Below are positions 45,987 through 55,111 of a DNA stretch of 64,000 bases, one piece after another. The stretch lies in assembly GCF_027213785.1 (NCBI RefSeq), contig NZ_JAPWGO010000003.1:1-64000 (forward strand), in the 5' to 3' direction. The notes below the pieces were generated by a model. It saw nothing but the letters and a program-made list of their open reading frames with translations. It was not told the origin of the DNA and ran no database searches. Source of the DNA: Limimaricola sp. G21655-S1 (GTDB lineage: Bacteria; Pseudomonadota; Alphaproteobacteria; Rhodobacterales; Rhodobacteraceae). The first letter of the stretch is position 1. Every line of letters starts with the position of its first letter. A program made the translations under genes and the position numbers.

Positions 45987-47111
45987 TCAGTAGGGCCCGT
46001 CCTCCAGCACGCCATCGGCGCTCATCTGCGCATAGAGCAGCCCCTCGCGCAGCCCCCGATCCGCGACCGAAAGCCGATCGGTCGGCCATAGCCGCATCAG
46101 CGCCTGCAGGATTGCTGAGCCCGACATGATCAGCGCCTGCCGGTCGCGGCCGATGCGCGGGTCGTCGCGCCGCCCCTCGGGCCCGAGCGCAAGGTAGTCG
46201 CGGATCACCGCGTCGATCTGGTCCGAGGTCATGCGCAGCCCGTCGACCTTGTTGCGGTCGTAGCGCCTCAGACCGAGATGGCTCGCCGCGACGGTGGTGA
46301 CGGTGCCCGAGGTGCCGATGATCTGGAACCCCTCGCGCGCCTGCTCCGAGGCCGAGGGCGCGAAGCCCGCGAGGTTCTCCTCGAAGAACCAGCTCATCAG
46401 CGCGAAGCGCGCTGCATCGTCCTCGACATCGTGGAACTGGTCGCGCAACGTTGCCACGCCCAAAGGCACTGAGATCCAGTCCACCACCTTGGCGGCGGCG
46501 AAGGGGCCGGGATCCTGCTGGAAGCCGGAATGCAGCCGCATGATCGCGCGCGGCCGTTCCCGCCTGGGCACGTTCGTCAGGTCGATCCATACCAGCTCGG
46601 TCGAGCCGCCGCCGATATCGACGACGAGCAGCTGCTCGGTCTTGGTCGAGACCAGCGGCGCGCAGGAGATCACCGCGAGCCGCGCCTCCTCCTCGGGGCG
46701 GATCACGTCGAGCCGGAGCCCGGTGTCGCGTTGTACCTGCGCCAGAAAGGCACGGCCGTTCTTGGCCCGGCGACACGCCTCGGTGGCGACGAGCCGCATC
46801 CGCGTCACGCCGTGCTTCTGCAGCTTCTGGCGACAAATTCGAATCGCGCCGATGGTACGATTCATCGAGGCACGCGAAAGCCGGCCCGTCTGTTCGAGCC
46901 CGTGGCCCAGCTGGACCGTCTTCGAGAAGCTGTCGACCACGTGGAACTGGCTGCCCTTGGGCTGGGCAATCAGCATCCGACAGCTGTTGGTACCGAGATC
47001 AAGCGCGGCATAGAGTGTCGCCTGATCCGGGCCTGGCGCGGGGGATCTCACCGCTTTCGGGAACGCGCCCGCACCGTCGGGACGCATGGGCGCCATGAAT
47101 ACGCCCTCCAA
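45987..47111 (-). CDS. Ppx/GppA family phosphatase
   Basis: The 374-residue cytosolic protein has the ASKHA fold. Phosphate loops are YAALDLGTNSCRMLIAQPKG and LLVVDIGGGSTELVWIDLTN; the catalytic Glu lies in the EACRRAKNG region. Members degrade polyphosphate or (p)ppGpp. The alphaproteobacterial single-domain type lacks the C-terminal HD domain, as here. It may start further in (SPAPGPDQATLYAALDLG), but the first Met is kept. Confidence 0.85.
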   Translation of the reverse strand: MEGVFMAPMRPDGAGAFPKAVRSPAPGPDQATLYAALDLGTNSCRMLIAQPKGSQFHVVDSFSKTVQLGHGLEQTGRLSRASMNRTIGAIRICRQKLQKHGVTRMRLVATEACRRAKNGRAFLAQVQRDTGLRLDVIRPEEEARLAVISCAPLVSTKTEQLLVVDIGGGSTELVWIDLTNVPRRERPRAIMRLHSGFQQDPGPFAAAKVVDWISVPLGVATLRDQFHDVEDDAARFALMSWFFEENLAGFAPSASEQAREGFQIIGTSGTVTTVAASHLGLRRYDRNKVDGLRMTSDQIDAVIRDYLALGPEGRRDDPRIGRDRQALIMSGSAILQALMRLWPTDRLSVADRGLREGLLYAQMSADGVLEDGPY

Positions 47112-47344
47112 TATCGAGTTGTCTCAAGGGTAGGGCTTGGACGGGGACGGCGCAAGCACCGCGAGAGGGCGGGTCGCAACGTGACTCATCACGATCTTGG
47201 GGTTTTTGACGATTCGACCCTCTGGCCGTGCCGCGCCGAGCTTGCGACAAGAGGCGGCGTCGCAGCACGCGGCCAAGGTGTCGAAATCCGACCCCGGCCG
47301 GGCGGTGCGGCACGCTATCAGCGAAGGCGAGGAAAGGACCCCGA

Positions 47345-47641
47345 ATGCCAGAGATCACGCTCGTATTATGGCGCGACATGCCGGCCCAGGTGATCGTCGG
47401 CCGTGGCCGCCGCGGCACCAAGATCCAGCTGTCCGAGCGGTTCGAACAGGCGATCGACCGCGCTGCGATGAAATCGGGCGCGGCGGGGACCGACGACTAC
47501 CTCGCCGAATGGCGCAAGGCGCCCTGGGGCGAGATCGAGGGCGAGGCCGAGGATGCCGCCCGCACGGCGGTGGAGCGGATCGAGGCCGAGTACGACAAGG
47601 CGCGCCTCAAGGCGCTTATCGACAATAACGGGCGCGAATGA
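47345..47641 (+). CDS. Small 'virulence factor'-family protein of the C1 cluster
   Basis: The 98-residue soluble protein starts MPEITLVLWRDMPAQVIVGR, with GRRGTKIQLSERFEQAIDRA and DDYLAEWRKAPW. It matches the conserved 'virulence factor' family found in Rhodobacterales directly ahead of MetF-like and methyl-THF methyltransferase genes. The biochemical role is unknown and the name is historical. AGGAAAGG lies before the ATG; its stop overlaps a possible start of the next gene (ATGA). Confidence 0.75.
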   Translation: MPEITLVLWRDMPAQVIVGRGRRGTKIQLSERFEQAIDRAAMKSGAAGTDDYLAEWRKAPWGEIEGEAEDAARTAVERIEAEYDKARLKALIDNNGRE

Positions 47642-47664
47642 CGCGTGCCCTCAAGGAGGTGCTG

Positions 47665-48573
47665 ATGTCCCTGTTGACCTTCCGCCGCGCGAAACCCGCG
47701 CCCCAGACGGGCGGCGATTTCATCGCCCGCGCCTCGATCGAGGTGATGCCGCGGACCGCGGCCAAGGTCGACAGCTTCAAGGCGCTCCTGCCCGCAGGCA
47801 CCCGCGTCTACATCGCCCATATCGACGGCACGCCGATCGATGAGATGGTGGCGACGGCGGCGCGCATCGCGGGCGAAGGCTTCGCCGTCATGCCGCATTT
47901 CCCGGCGCGCAGCATCGAAAGCCGGGCGCAGCTTTCCGACTGGATCGCCCGCTATCAAGGCGAGGCCGGCGTCACCGAAGCGTTGGTGCTCGCGGGCGGC
48001 ATCGCGAGCCCACGCGGAGACTTTCATTCCTCGATGCAGCTTCTGGAGACGGGCGAATTCGACCGCGCCGGCTTTACCCGCCTGCACGTGGCCGGCCACC
48101 CGGAGGGCAACCGTGACATCGATCCCGACGGCGGTGACGCGGTGGTGCGCGACGCGCTGCGCTGGAAGCAGGACTTCGCGAACCGCAGCAATGCGCGGAT
48201 GGCGCTGGTCACCCAGTTCGTCTTCGACGCCGAACCGGTGATCGGGTGGGCCCGAACCATCCGCGAGGCGGGGATCGATCTGCCGGTGCATGTCGGGCTC
48301 GCCGGACCGGCGAAGTTGCAGACACTGATCAAATACGCCATGGCATGCGGGGTCGGTCCCTCGCTCAAGGTCTTGCAGAAACGCGCGATGGACGTCAGCA
48401 AGCTGCTCGTGCCCTATGCGCCCGACGAGATCGCGGCCGAGCTGGAGCGCGCCCGCCTGGTCGAGCCCGCTCTCGGGCTGGAGCAGGCGCATCTCTTCCC
48501 GCTGGGCGGCATCGCCGCAAGCGCGGAGTGGCTGGCGGCCCGGCAGCCGGCGCAGGCCAGCGTCGCACGTTGA
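47665..48573 (+). CDS. Methylenetetrahydrofolate reductase-like protein
   Basis: The 302-residue flavoprotein-fold (beta/alpha barrel) member is distantly related to MetF. It has FIARASIEVMPRTAAKVDSF, YIAHIDGTPIDEM, LVLAGGIASPRGDFHSSMQL, and LHVAGHPEGN where MetF has its folate-binding AGYPEGH-like loop. ATG 47665 has a perfect AAGGAGG five bases upstream and is preferred to 47638. With its neighbours it likely moves methyl groups on tetrahydrofolate. Confidence 0.8.
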   Translation: MSLLTFRRAKPAPQTGGDFIARASIEVMPRTAAKVDSFKALLPAGTRVYIAHIDGTPIDEMVATAARIAGEGFAVMPHFPARSIESRAQLSDWIARYQGEAGVTEALVLAGGIASPRGDFHSSMQLLETGEFDRAGFTRLHVAGHPEGNRDIDPDGGDAVVRDALRWKQDFANRSNARMALVTQFVFDAEPVIGWARTIREAGIDLPVHVGLAGPAKLQTLIKYAMACGVGPSLKVLQKRAMDVSKLLVPYAPDEIAAELERARLVEPALGLEQAHLFPLGGIAASAEWLAARQPAQASVAR

Positions 48574-48610
48574 GAATTCAGGGGCCCATGCCCGATGACA
48601 AGGATGAAGA

Positions 48611-49666
48611 ATGACCCGTACGATCGTTGAATCGAAAACGAAAACCGCGATCATCGGCTTCGACCAGCCGTTCTGCGTGATCGGCGAAAGGATCAACCCC
48701 ACCGGGCGCAAGAAGCTCGCCGCCGAGCTCGAGGCGGGCGATTTCTCGACCGTCGAAAAGGACGCCGTCGCGCAGGTCGCCTGCGGCGCCACCATGCTCG
48801 ATGTCAATGCTGGGGTGGTCTACAACTCCAATCCCAACCCCAACGAGACCGAGCCGCCGCTCATGACGAAGATGATCGAGCTGGTGCAAGGCCTCGTCGA
48901 CGTGCCGCTGTGCATCGACAGCTCGGTTCCGGCGGCGCTCGAGGCCGGTCTCGCGGCGGCGCAGGGGCGGCCTTTGCTGAACTCGGTCACCGGCGAAGAG
49001 GATCGGCTCGAACTCGTGCTGCCGCTGGTCAAGAAATACAACGTGCCGGTTGTGGCGATCTCGAACGACGACACGGGCATTTCCGAGGACCCCGACGTGC
49101 GCTTCGCGGTGGCCAAGAAGATCGTCGAGCGCGCCGCCGATTTCGGCATTCCCGCGCATGACATCGTGGTCGATCCGCTGGTGATGCCGATCGGTGCGAT
49201 GGCGACCGCCGGTCTGCAGGTGTTCGCGCTGGTGCGCCGCCTGCGCGACGAGTTGGGCGTCAACACCACCTGCGGCGCCTCGAACATCTCCTTCGGCCTG
49301 CCGAACCGGCATGGCATCAACAACGCCTTCCTGCCAATGGCGATGGCCTCGGGCATGACCAGCGCGATCATGAATCCCTGCGCGCTGCCGACTCCGCTTT
49401 CGAAGATCGCCGAGAAGAAGGCCGAACTGGAGGCCGCGGGCATCGTGGTCCCCGAGGAGATGGACGACGAGACCTTCTGCCGCCTCATGGGCATCGGCAG
49501 CCGCGAGGCGCAGCCGGGTGGCGAGATGAGCGCGATCCGCGCCGCGAACTTCCTGACCAACAACGATCCGTCGGGCGCAGAATGGATCCGCTTCAACCGG
49601 CCGCCGGGCGTGCCGGGCGAGGGGCGTGGCGGTCGCGATGGCGGGCGTCGCCGCCGCCGGGCCTGA
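48611..49666 (+). CDS. Methyltetrahydrofolate:corrinoid methyltransferase
   Basis: The 351-residue protein is a pterin-binding TIM barrel: FCVIGERINPTGRKKLAAEL, MLDVNAGVVYNSNPNPNETE, PLCIDSSVPAALEAGL, PLLNSVTGEEDRLELVLPLV and VVAISNDDTGISEDP follow the MtvA/AcsE/MetH folate domain. It transfers methyl between methyl-THF and a cobalamin protein. No corrinoid protein gene is adjacent. The C-terminus is a basic tail (GRGGRDGGRRRRRA), possibly for nucleic-acid or protein binding. Confidence 0.85.
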   Translation: MTRTIVESKTKTAIIGFDQPFCVIGERINPTGRKKLAAELEAGDFSTVEKDAVAQVACGATMLDVNAGVVYNSNPNPNETEPPLMTKMIELVQGLVDVPLCIDSSVPAALEAGLAAAQGRPLLNSVTGEEDRLELVLPLVKKYNVPVVAISNDDTGISEDPDVRFAVAKKIVERAADFGIPAHDIVVDPLVMPIGAMATAGLQVFALVRRLRDELGVNTTCGASNISFGLPNRHGINNAFLPMAMASGMTSAIMNPCALPTPLSKIAEKKAELEAAGIVVPEEMDDETFCRLMGIGSREAQPGGEMSAIRAANFLTNNDPSGAEWIRFNRPPGVPGEGRGGRDGGRRRRRA

Positions 49667-49721
49667 GCTTCGAGGGCAGGGGTCTGGTATTCCATGCCCT
49701 TGCCGCGTTTTGCGCATTGTT

Positions 49722-49744
49722 GACGGGGCGGGGCTTGCCCCGTC
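49722..49744 (+). terminator. Hairpin after the C1 operon
   Basis: GACGGGGC and GCCCCGTC form a perfect 8-bp stem with loop GGGGCTT, without a T-run. It lies between the methyltransferase and rlmE genes. Confidence 0.45.
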
Positions 49745-49789
49745 ACCCATGCTTGGCATAGTCGGGGCCTCTGATCAGGAGTGCCCCGC

Positions 49790-50542
49790 ATGGCCAAGAC
49801 ACCCAAGAAGCCCGGCGCGGGCACCGGCAATACCTCCGGGCGCGGACAGCGCGACCTGACCGTCAAGGTCAAGACTGCGCGCGGCCGCAAGATGAGCTCC
49901 AAGCTCTGGCTGGAACGCCAGCTCAACGACCCCTATGTCAAGCGCGCCAAGGCCGAAGGCTATCGCGGTCGCGCCGCCTACAAGATCATCGAACTCGACG
50001 ACAAGTTCCGCTTTCTCGTGCCCGGTGCGCGGGTGGTCGATCTGGGCTGTGCCCCCGGCGGCTGGTGTCAGGTCGCGGTGGCGCGGGTGAACTCCCTCGG
50101 CGCGAAATCGGGGAAATCGGTGGGTTCGGTGCTGGGCGTCGACCTGCAGGAGGTCGAGCCGATCGCCGGGGCCGAGATCCACCAGCTCGACTTCATGGAG
50201 GATGACGCCGACCTCAAGGTCAAGGAATGGCTGGGCGGTGGTGCCGACGTGGTGATGTCCGACATGGCCGCCGCGGCCTCCGGCCACAAGCAGACCGACC
50301 ACCTCCGGATCATCGCGCTTTGCGAGGCGGCGGCCCATTTCGCCTTCGACGTGCTGAGCCCGGGCGGGACCTTCGTCGCCAAGGTGCTGGCGGGCGGCGC
50401 CGAAGGTAGCCTGCAGCAACTGCTCAAGCAGAAGTTCGAGAAGGTGCAGAACGTGAAGCCGCCGGCCTCGCGATCCGACAGCTCGGAAAAATTCGTCGTC
50501 GCGACCGGCTACAAGGGCCGCGACGACGATAGCGAGACCTAG
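49790..50542 (+). CDS. rlmE: 23S rRNA 2'-O-ribose methyltransferase (RlmE/FtsJ)
   Basis: The 250-residue SAM enzyme modifies U2552 of 23S rRNA. Motifs are [39 protein letters not shown] (catalytic Lys), [39 protein letters not shown] (catalytic Asp) and [11 protein letters not shown] (catalytic Lys). The basic N-terminal 35 residues are usual in alphaproteobacteria. AGGAG lies 11 bases before ATG 49790. The stop overlaps that of the convergent DapA-like gene. Confidence 0.93.
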   Translation: MAKTPKKPGAGTGNTSGRGQRDLTVKVKTARGRKMSSKLWLERQLNDPYVKRAKAEGYRGRAAYKIIELDDKFRFLVPGARVVDLGCAPGGWCQVAVARVNSLGAKSGKSVGSVLGVDLQEVEPIAGAEIHQLDFMEDDADLKVKEWLGGGADVVMSDMAAAASGHKQTDHLRIIALCEAAAHFAFDVLSPGGTFVAKVLAGGAEGSLQQLLKQKFEKVQNVKPPASRSDSSEKFVVATGYKGRDDDSET

Positions 50543-51462
50543 AGCCCGCAGTCCGGGTCGCGGGCCGCCAGGCGCTCCAGCATGTAGTCGATCTCGGCGC
50601 AGGCGGCCTCGCTGCAAGATGCGCCCGGCGCACGCAGATCGGCATGCGCGATGAAGCCGCGCCGCGCCAGAATGCGCTTGCGCACCGCGAGGCCGACGCC
50701 CGGCTGATGCTCGTACCGCAGAAGCGGCAGGTGCGCGTCGAAGATGTCCTGCGCGGCGTCGCGGTCCCGGAGGGCGAGGTCCACTACCCGGCGCAGCATC
50801 TCGGGAAAGGCGTAACCGGTCATCGCGCCATCCGCGCCGCGTCCCATCTCCAAATCCAGGAACAGCGCACCGTTGCCGCACAGGATCGACAGGTCGCGCA
50901 TCTCGCCTCGATCCTGCCAGTTCCGGATCGCCGAGATCTTTTCGAGCCCGGGCCAGTCCTCGTGCTTGAGCATCACGCAGGAGGGGTTCTCCTCGACCAC
51001 GCGGCGGATCACCTTCGTCGACATCACCACGCCCGTCGCGGTGGGATGATCCTGCAGCACGAAAGGAACGTCCATCCCGATCTGCGCCACGGCCTGAGCG
51101 AACCATCCTACGATCTGGTCGTCGGTCCGCATCGCCGCGGGCGGGGTCATCATGACGCCCGCAGCCCCCATCTCCATGGCTGCGTTCGACAGCCGCTTCA
51201 TCGCGGCGAAACCCGGCGCCGAGACGCCGACCACGACGGGCAGGCCGCCCGCATGCGCGATGACCTCGCGCACGACGGCAAGGCTCTCTTCCGGCTCCAG
51301 TTTCTGCGCCTCGCCCATGATCCCGAGGATCGTCAGCCCGTCGACGCCGCAGCCTGCGTAGCGTTCGGTCATCCGGCCGAGCGAGGCGACATCGAGCGCG
51401 CCGCCGGGCAAGAATGGGGTGGGAGCGATGGCGAAAACGCCGCGCGTCTCGGCGGAGATCAT
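50539..51462 (-). CDS. DapA-family aldolase/lyase
   Basis: The 307-residue TIM-barrel enzyme of the dihydrodipicolinate synthase / N-acetylneuraminate lyase family starts [38 protein letters not shown] is the substrate loop and [11 protein letters not shown] contains the Schiff-base Lys. It lacks features proving DapA itself and has an extra C-terminal section ([12 protein letters not shown]). It overlaps the RraA-like gene by 4 bases (ATGA), so the pair likely catabolises one sugar-acid or keto-acid substrate. Confidence 0.82.
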   Translation of the reverse strand: MISAETRGVFAIAPTPFLPGGALDVASLGRMTERYAGCGVDGLTILGIMGEAQKLEPEESLAVVREVIAHAGGLPVVVGVSAPGFAAMKRLSNAAMEMGAAGVMMTPPAAMRTDDQIVGWFAQAVAQIGMDVPFVLQDHPTATGVVMSTKVIRRVVEENPSCVMLKHEDWPGLEKISAIRNWQDRGEMRDLSILCGNGALFLDLEMGRGADGAMTGYAFPEMLRRVVDLALRDRDAAQDIFDAHLPLLRYEHQPGVGLAVRKRILARRGFIAHADLRAPGASCSEAACAEIDYMLERLAARDPDCGL

Positions 51463-52166
51463 CGCTGACCCTCCTTCCAGGCGGCGTAACGGGCGCGGGT
51501 TGCGTCGTTCATCGGGTAGAGGCCGGGCAGCTTCTCGCCGCGCTCGACCTCCTCGACGATCCAGCCCTCCATGCGCTCCTGTTCGATCGCCTCGGCCGTC
51601 ACTTCCTCGACCATGGCTGCGGGGATCACCACTGCGCCGTCGGCATCGGCGACGATCACGTCGCCCGGCACCACGCAGACGCCGCCGCAGCCCACCGTCT
51701 CCTGCCAGCCGGTAAAGGTCAGCCCGGCGACGGAGGGCGGCGCTGCGGCCCCGCGCGCCCAGATGGGCAGGCCGGTCTGCATCACGCCCGCGCGGTCGCG
51801 GATTACCCCGTCGGTGATCAGCCCGGCAGCGCCGCGCTTGACCATCCGCGCACAGAGGATGTCACCGAACACCCCGGCATCTGTGATGCCCATGGCGTCG
51901 ATCACCGCGATCGCGCCCTCGGGCATTTCCTCGATCGCGGCGCGGGTCGAGACCGGGCTGCCCCACGAGGCCGGGGTGGCCAGATCCTCGCGCGCCGGCA
52001 CGAAGCGGAAAGTGAAGGCGGGACCGACGACGCGGTTCTCGCCCTCGCGCATCGGCATGGCGCCGCGGATCCAGACATTGCGCAGGCCCTTCTTGAGAAG
52101 GATCGTGGTCAGCGTCGCGGTGGTCACCCCGCGCAGGGCAGCGGTGGTTTCGGCGGTCAGTGTCAT
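51459..52166 (-). CDS. RraA-like aldolase family protein
   Basis: The 235-residue protein has the RraA/HMG-aldolase fold: VIDAMGITDAGVFGDILCAR, then VKRGAAGLITDGVIRDRAGV, the G-D-x3-x3-R...G-x2-x-D-G-x2-R-D metal and substrate site. The C-terminal AIEQERMEGWIVEEVERG is usual for the aldolase branch (4-hydroxy-4-methyl-2-oxoglutarate aldolase) rather than the RNase E inhibitor. Coupled to the DapA-like gene. Confidence 0.8.
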   Translation of the reverse strand: MTLTAETTAALRGVTTATLTTILLKKGLRNVWIRGAMPMREGENRVVGPAFTFRFVPAREDLATPASWGSPVSTRAAIEEMPEGAIAVIDAMGITDAGVFGDILCARMVKRGAAGLITDGVIRDRAGVMQTGLPIWARGAAAPPSVAGLTFTGWQETVGCGGVCVVPGDVIVADADGAVVIPAAMVEEVTAEAIEQERMEGWIVEEVERGEKLPGLYPMNDATRARYAAWKEGQR

Positions 52167-52432
52167 CTGCGTCCTCGATGGATGTCACGGGGCAGACACG
52201 CCTTGCGTACCGGCCCCACCTTGGCGCGCAGAGTGGTGTGGATCGGCGCCGCTGCCAAGACGGCAATGCGTTCCGGGCATCGGCCCGGGCAGGGGGGCGA
52301 CGCGGCACGCGGCCCACACGATCCCGCTGCATGAGCGAAAAATTCCCGGTACGCGCCGACCCAAACGCGGCATCGGCCGTTGAACCGGGTTAGTCTCGAC
52401 CAGAATCGCAGTTTCACATCAATGGCAGGCCC

Positions 52433-53362
52433 ATGAGTTCCGGATTGTTCGCCCTTCTCGATGACGTCGCCCTGATCGCCAGAGCCGCGGCGGCGTCGCT
52501 CGACGATGTCGCTGCCGCCACGCTCAAGGCCGGCTCCAAATCCGCGGGTGTGGTGATCGACGACGCGGCCGTCACTCCGAAATACGTGCTGGGCTTCGCG
52601 GCCGATCGCGAACTACCGATCATCCGCAAGATCGGCATCGGCTCGCTGCGCAACAAGCTGCTGGTGCTGCTGCCTGCCGCGCTGGCGCTGAGCTTTCTCG
52701 CGCCGTGGGCGATCACGCCGCTATTGATGCTGGGCGGTCTCTACCTTGCCTATGAGGGCGCCGAGAAGATCGCCGAGGTGCTTCTGGGCCACGGCCACGG
52801 GACGGCCGAAAAGGTGCCGCTCGACGAGGCGACCACGGTCAAGGGCGCGATCCGCACCGATTTCATCCTCTCCGCCGAGATCATGGCGCTGACGCTTTCG
52901 ACCGTGGCCGACCAGCCTTTCGTGACGCAGGCCGTGGTGCTGGGGCTGGTCGGTGTTTTCATCACCTTCATCGTCTACGGCGCCGTCGCGATCATCGTGA
53001 AGGCCGATGACCTCGGGGTTGCCTTGGCGGCGCGAGGGCCGGGCGGCCTGCTGCCGGCCTTCGGCAGGATGCTGGTCAAGGGCATGCCCTACGTGCTGAA
53101 GCTGCTCTCCTTCGTTGGTACCGCCGCGATGCTCTGGGTCAGCGGCGGCATCCTGATCCACGGGCTCGAGACCTACCATATCTCGCAGCCCGAACATCTC
53201 ATCGAGGTCGCAACCCATTTCGTCGCCGCGCACGCGCCGATCCTGCCCGCGGCCCTGGGCTGGCTGACCGGTGCGACGATGATGGGGATCGTGGGCCTCG
53301 CGGTCGGCGGCGTGATCGTCGCGGTGATGAGCGCCTTCACATCGAAGGCGCCGGCGCATTGA
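52433..53362 (+). CDS. DUF808 family membrane protein
   Basis: The 309-residue protein starts MSSGLFALLDDVALIARAAA, then LDDVAAATLKAGSKSAGVVI, DDAAVTPKYVLGFAADRELP, the highly conserved DUF808 (YedI) N-terminus. It has about five membrane helices in the rest (LVLLPAALALSFLAPWAITP, ALGWLTGATMMGIVGLAVGG). The function is unknown across the family. Confidence 0.9.
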   Translation: MSSGLFALLDDVALIARAAAASLDDVAAATLKAGSKSAGVVIDDAAVTPKYVLGFAADRELPIIRKIGIGSLRNKLLVLLPAALALSFLAPWAITPLLMLGGLYLAYEGAEKIAEVLLGHGHGTAEKVPLDEATTVKGAIRTDFILSAEIMALTLSTVADQPFVTQAVVLGLVGVFITFIVYGAVAIIVKADDLGVALAARGPGGLLPAFGRMLVKGMPYVLKLLSFVGTAAMLWVSGGILIHGLETYHISQPEHLIEVATHFVAAHAPILPAALGWLTGATMMGIVGLAVGGVIVAVMSAFTSKAPAH

Positions 53363-53744
53363 TGCAGCCTCGCCTCGCGGTCGGTCATGCCGACCCGGGG
53401 GCACCCCGTCAGCGGTGCGACAGCGGGCCTGGGGCCGCCAAGGCAAGTTTCCTGCTCGATCAAGTTTGATCGGCGGTTGAGGTCCGATTGCCTTCATCAA
53501 GGCGGGTGTGGTCGATCTTGATGGTGGATCGGCCATGACATGCCCGGTCGGGAGCCCCAGACCGCGACCGCGATATGGCGCCGATCGGTTCATAGCACCT
53601 GCTATCGGTTCCGGCTTGCGGTCTGCTGAGCGACCGAATTTCCGAGCCGTTGCCGATGGCTACAGCGAGATGCACATCTCATGCGAAGCGCTCTCGCAGT
53701 TCCCTGCGAGAGCGCGTACACGGCCCTCTGGCCACTGATCGCTA
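53363..53744. other. 382-bp intergenic region between convergent genes
   Basis: No gene. It holds the strong terminator at 53688 and a smaller inverted repeat near 53457 (GATCAAGTTTGATC). The region separates the core part from the stress island. Confidence 0.5.
53688..53715. terminator. Bidirectional 12-bp hairpin terminator
   Basis: GCGCTCTCGCAG, loop TTCC and CTGCGAGAGCGC make a perfect 12-bp stem, 30 bases beyond the ferritin-like gene's stop (minus strand) and in the convergent interval after the DUF808 gene. Confidence 0.75.
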
Positions 53745-54245
53745 TCAGGCCTTGGCAGTCGCCTTTCGTGGTTTCGAGGCGTTGACCTCGCCCACGGCGA
53801 GCGCGGTCAGCTTGGCATTCGTCGCCTTCTCCTGATCTAGGATCTGCGTCAGCAGGTCATGGGCTTCGTCCTGACCGAGCTGCCGCGCCCATTCCCGGAG
53901 CGTGCCGTAACGGGCGATCTCATAGTGCTCGACCGCCTGGGCCGCGCCGATCAGCATCGCGTCGAGGGCCGCGCCTTCGGCTTCCTCGATGATGCTCTCG
54001 GTCTCCTTGATCAGCCCTTCTATGGCATCGCACTTCTCGCCCTCGGCCTTCTTGCCGATCGCCTCGAAGACCCGGTCGAGCAGCTTGATCTGCTCCTTGG
54101 TCTCGGTCAGGTGCGCCTTCAGGGCCTCCTGTAGATGGGCGGCACCCGCGGCCTTGGCCATTTTCGGCAGCGCCTTGGTCAGTGCGTTTTCGGCATAGTA
54201 GATGTCTTGCAGCGTATGTTCGAATGCGTCGTTCAGCGTTTTCAT
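53745..54245 (-). CDS. YciE/YciF-type ferritin-like protein (DUF892)
   Basis: The 166-residue four-helix protein starts MKTLNDAFEHTLQDIYYAEN (Glu and Tyr of the di-iron site), with GAAHLQEALKAHLTETKEQI, then AVEHYEIARYGTLREWARQL. The His/Glu pattern fits the DUF892 di-iron ferroxidase fold. Members are stress-induced. GAGG precedes the ATG. The upstream extension to 54401 was rejected. It is divergent from the NDUFS4-like gene. Confidence 0.9.
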   Translation of the reverse strand: MKTLNDAFEHTLQDIYYAENALTKALPKMAKAAGAAHLQEALKAHLTETKEQIKLLDRVFEAIGKKAEGEKCDAIEGLIKETESIIEEAEGAALDAMLIGAAQAVEHYEIARYGTLREWARQLGQDEAHDLLTQILDQEKATNAKLTALAVGEVNASKPRKATAKA

Positions 54246-54546
54246 GGTGAACCTCGTCAGTTGCGGGCACCATGCCCGCGATGCCGAGAAACGAGCGGAC
54301 GCGTCCGCTCGTTCCCTGCGCCCGGGACGGGAAGCGGCAGTTGGCGCATTCGTGGCTGAACGAGCCCTGCAAGCTGGGTGGATCATCGACTGCGCAGCCA
54401 CGTGAGGGCCGGTGATGCCTGCCGAAGTCGCTGCGCCTGCAGTGCTGGAGTGTTCGACCTGAGATTACGGGCTCCCGAGGTCTTCGCGCTGCCCGGACCG
54501 AGCCCTATATATCTGACGAACCATCCCTTTGAACGTGGAGGGAAAC
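54246..54546. promoter_or_regulatory. Divergent promoter region of ferritin-like and NDUFS4-like genes
   Basis: About 300 bp without a gene. CCCTATATAT at about 54503-54512 resembles a sigma-32 type -10 (CCCATNT), but the -35 is poor. No other element is clear. Confidence 0.35.
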
Positions 54547-55103
54547 ATGGAAGGGTCATTCCGTCTTTTACCGCTCGCCCAGATGTCGCTAAGAGGCTCT
54601 GCGGCCACCAATGCAGCGGGTCGCGGCGAGACTGCTGGCCCCGCGTCATTCGAAGCGCCTGCCGTCATTCTCTATCGGCCATCCCGCATGCCCACCCAAT
54701 CCGGGCCGGCACCCCTTCACTGGGTTCTCCGCATCGATCCGCGACACCGGCATTTGCGGGAGCCGTTGATGGGCTGAACAGCGATACCGATCCGGACCGA
54801 CAGATCCAGTTGCGGTTTCCAAGCCGCGAAGCCGGGCTTCGTTATTGCAGGCAGCGCGGCTGGCAGCCGATCGTGTTGCCGGCGCAGGAGCGTGAGCCGG
54901 TCTTGAGGAGCTACGCCGAGCATTTCGTCAGCAAGCGGAAGTCGAGATCCGGGCCCGGCCACGAGGCCCGAGCTGACGATAGTCGGGGCAGGATCGTGTC
55001 GCTTGACGGGGCGCTTGTCGGCAACTTCGCGGCCAGCGATCCGCCGCCGCTTTGGGCGGGCCGTATCGGCCCGCCTTCGCGCAGCGATGACGCGGCCGCC
55101 TGA
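54547..55103 (+). pseudogene. NDUFS4-like complex I accessory protein gene with a 1-base frameshift
   Basis: The N-terminal part (ATG 54547 behind GGAGGG) contains ILYRPSRMPTQSGPAPLHWV and LRIDPRHRHLREPLMG, then hits TGA at 54775-54777. The next frame continues without a break: NSDTDPDRQIQLRFPSREAG, then SYAEHFVSKRK. Together they give the ETC complex I subunit (NDUFS4) order: RPxxxxTQSG, W.L, EPLMGW..S.D...Q..L.FPSREA, SYA..F. One missing G after 54776 would restore EPLMGWNSDTD. A sequencing error is possible. If real, only a 76-residue fragment is made. Confidence 0.75.
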
Positions 55104-55111
55104 TCAGGCGG
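55096..55111. terminator. 16-bp palindrome spanning two abutting stop codons
   Basis: CCGCCTGATCAGGCGG is a perfect palindrome holding the stop of the NDUFS4-like frame (TGA 55101-55103) and, on the other strand, the ftsH stop (55104-55106). It may act as a compact bidirectional stop signal. Confidence 0.4.

Noticed and set aside
47112-47344. Cobalamin riboswitch ahead of the C1 triad
   Set aside because: I could not find a B12-box-like conserved core; a covariance-model search would decide.
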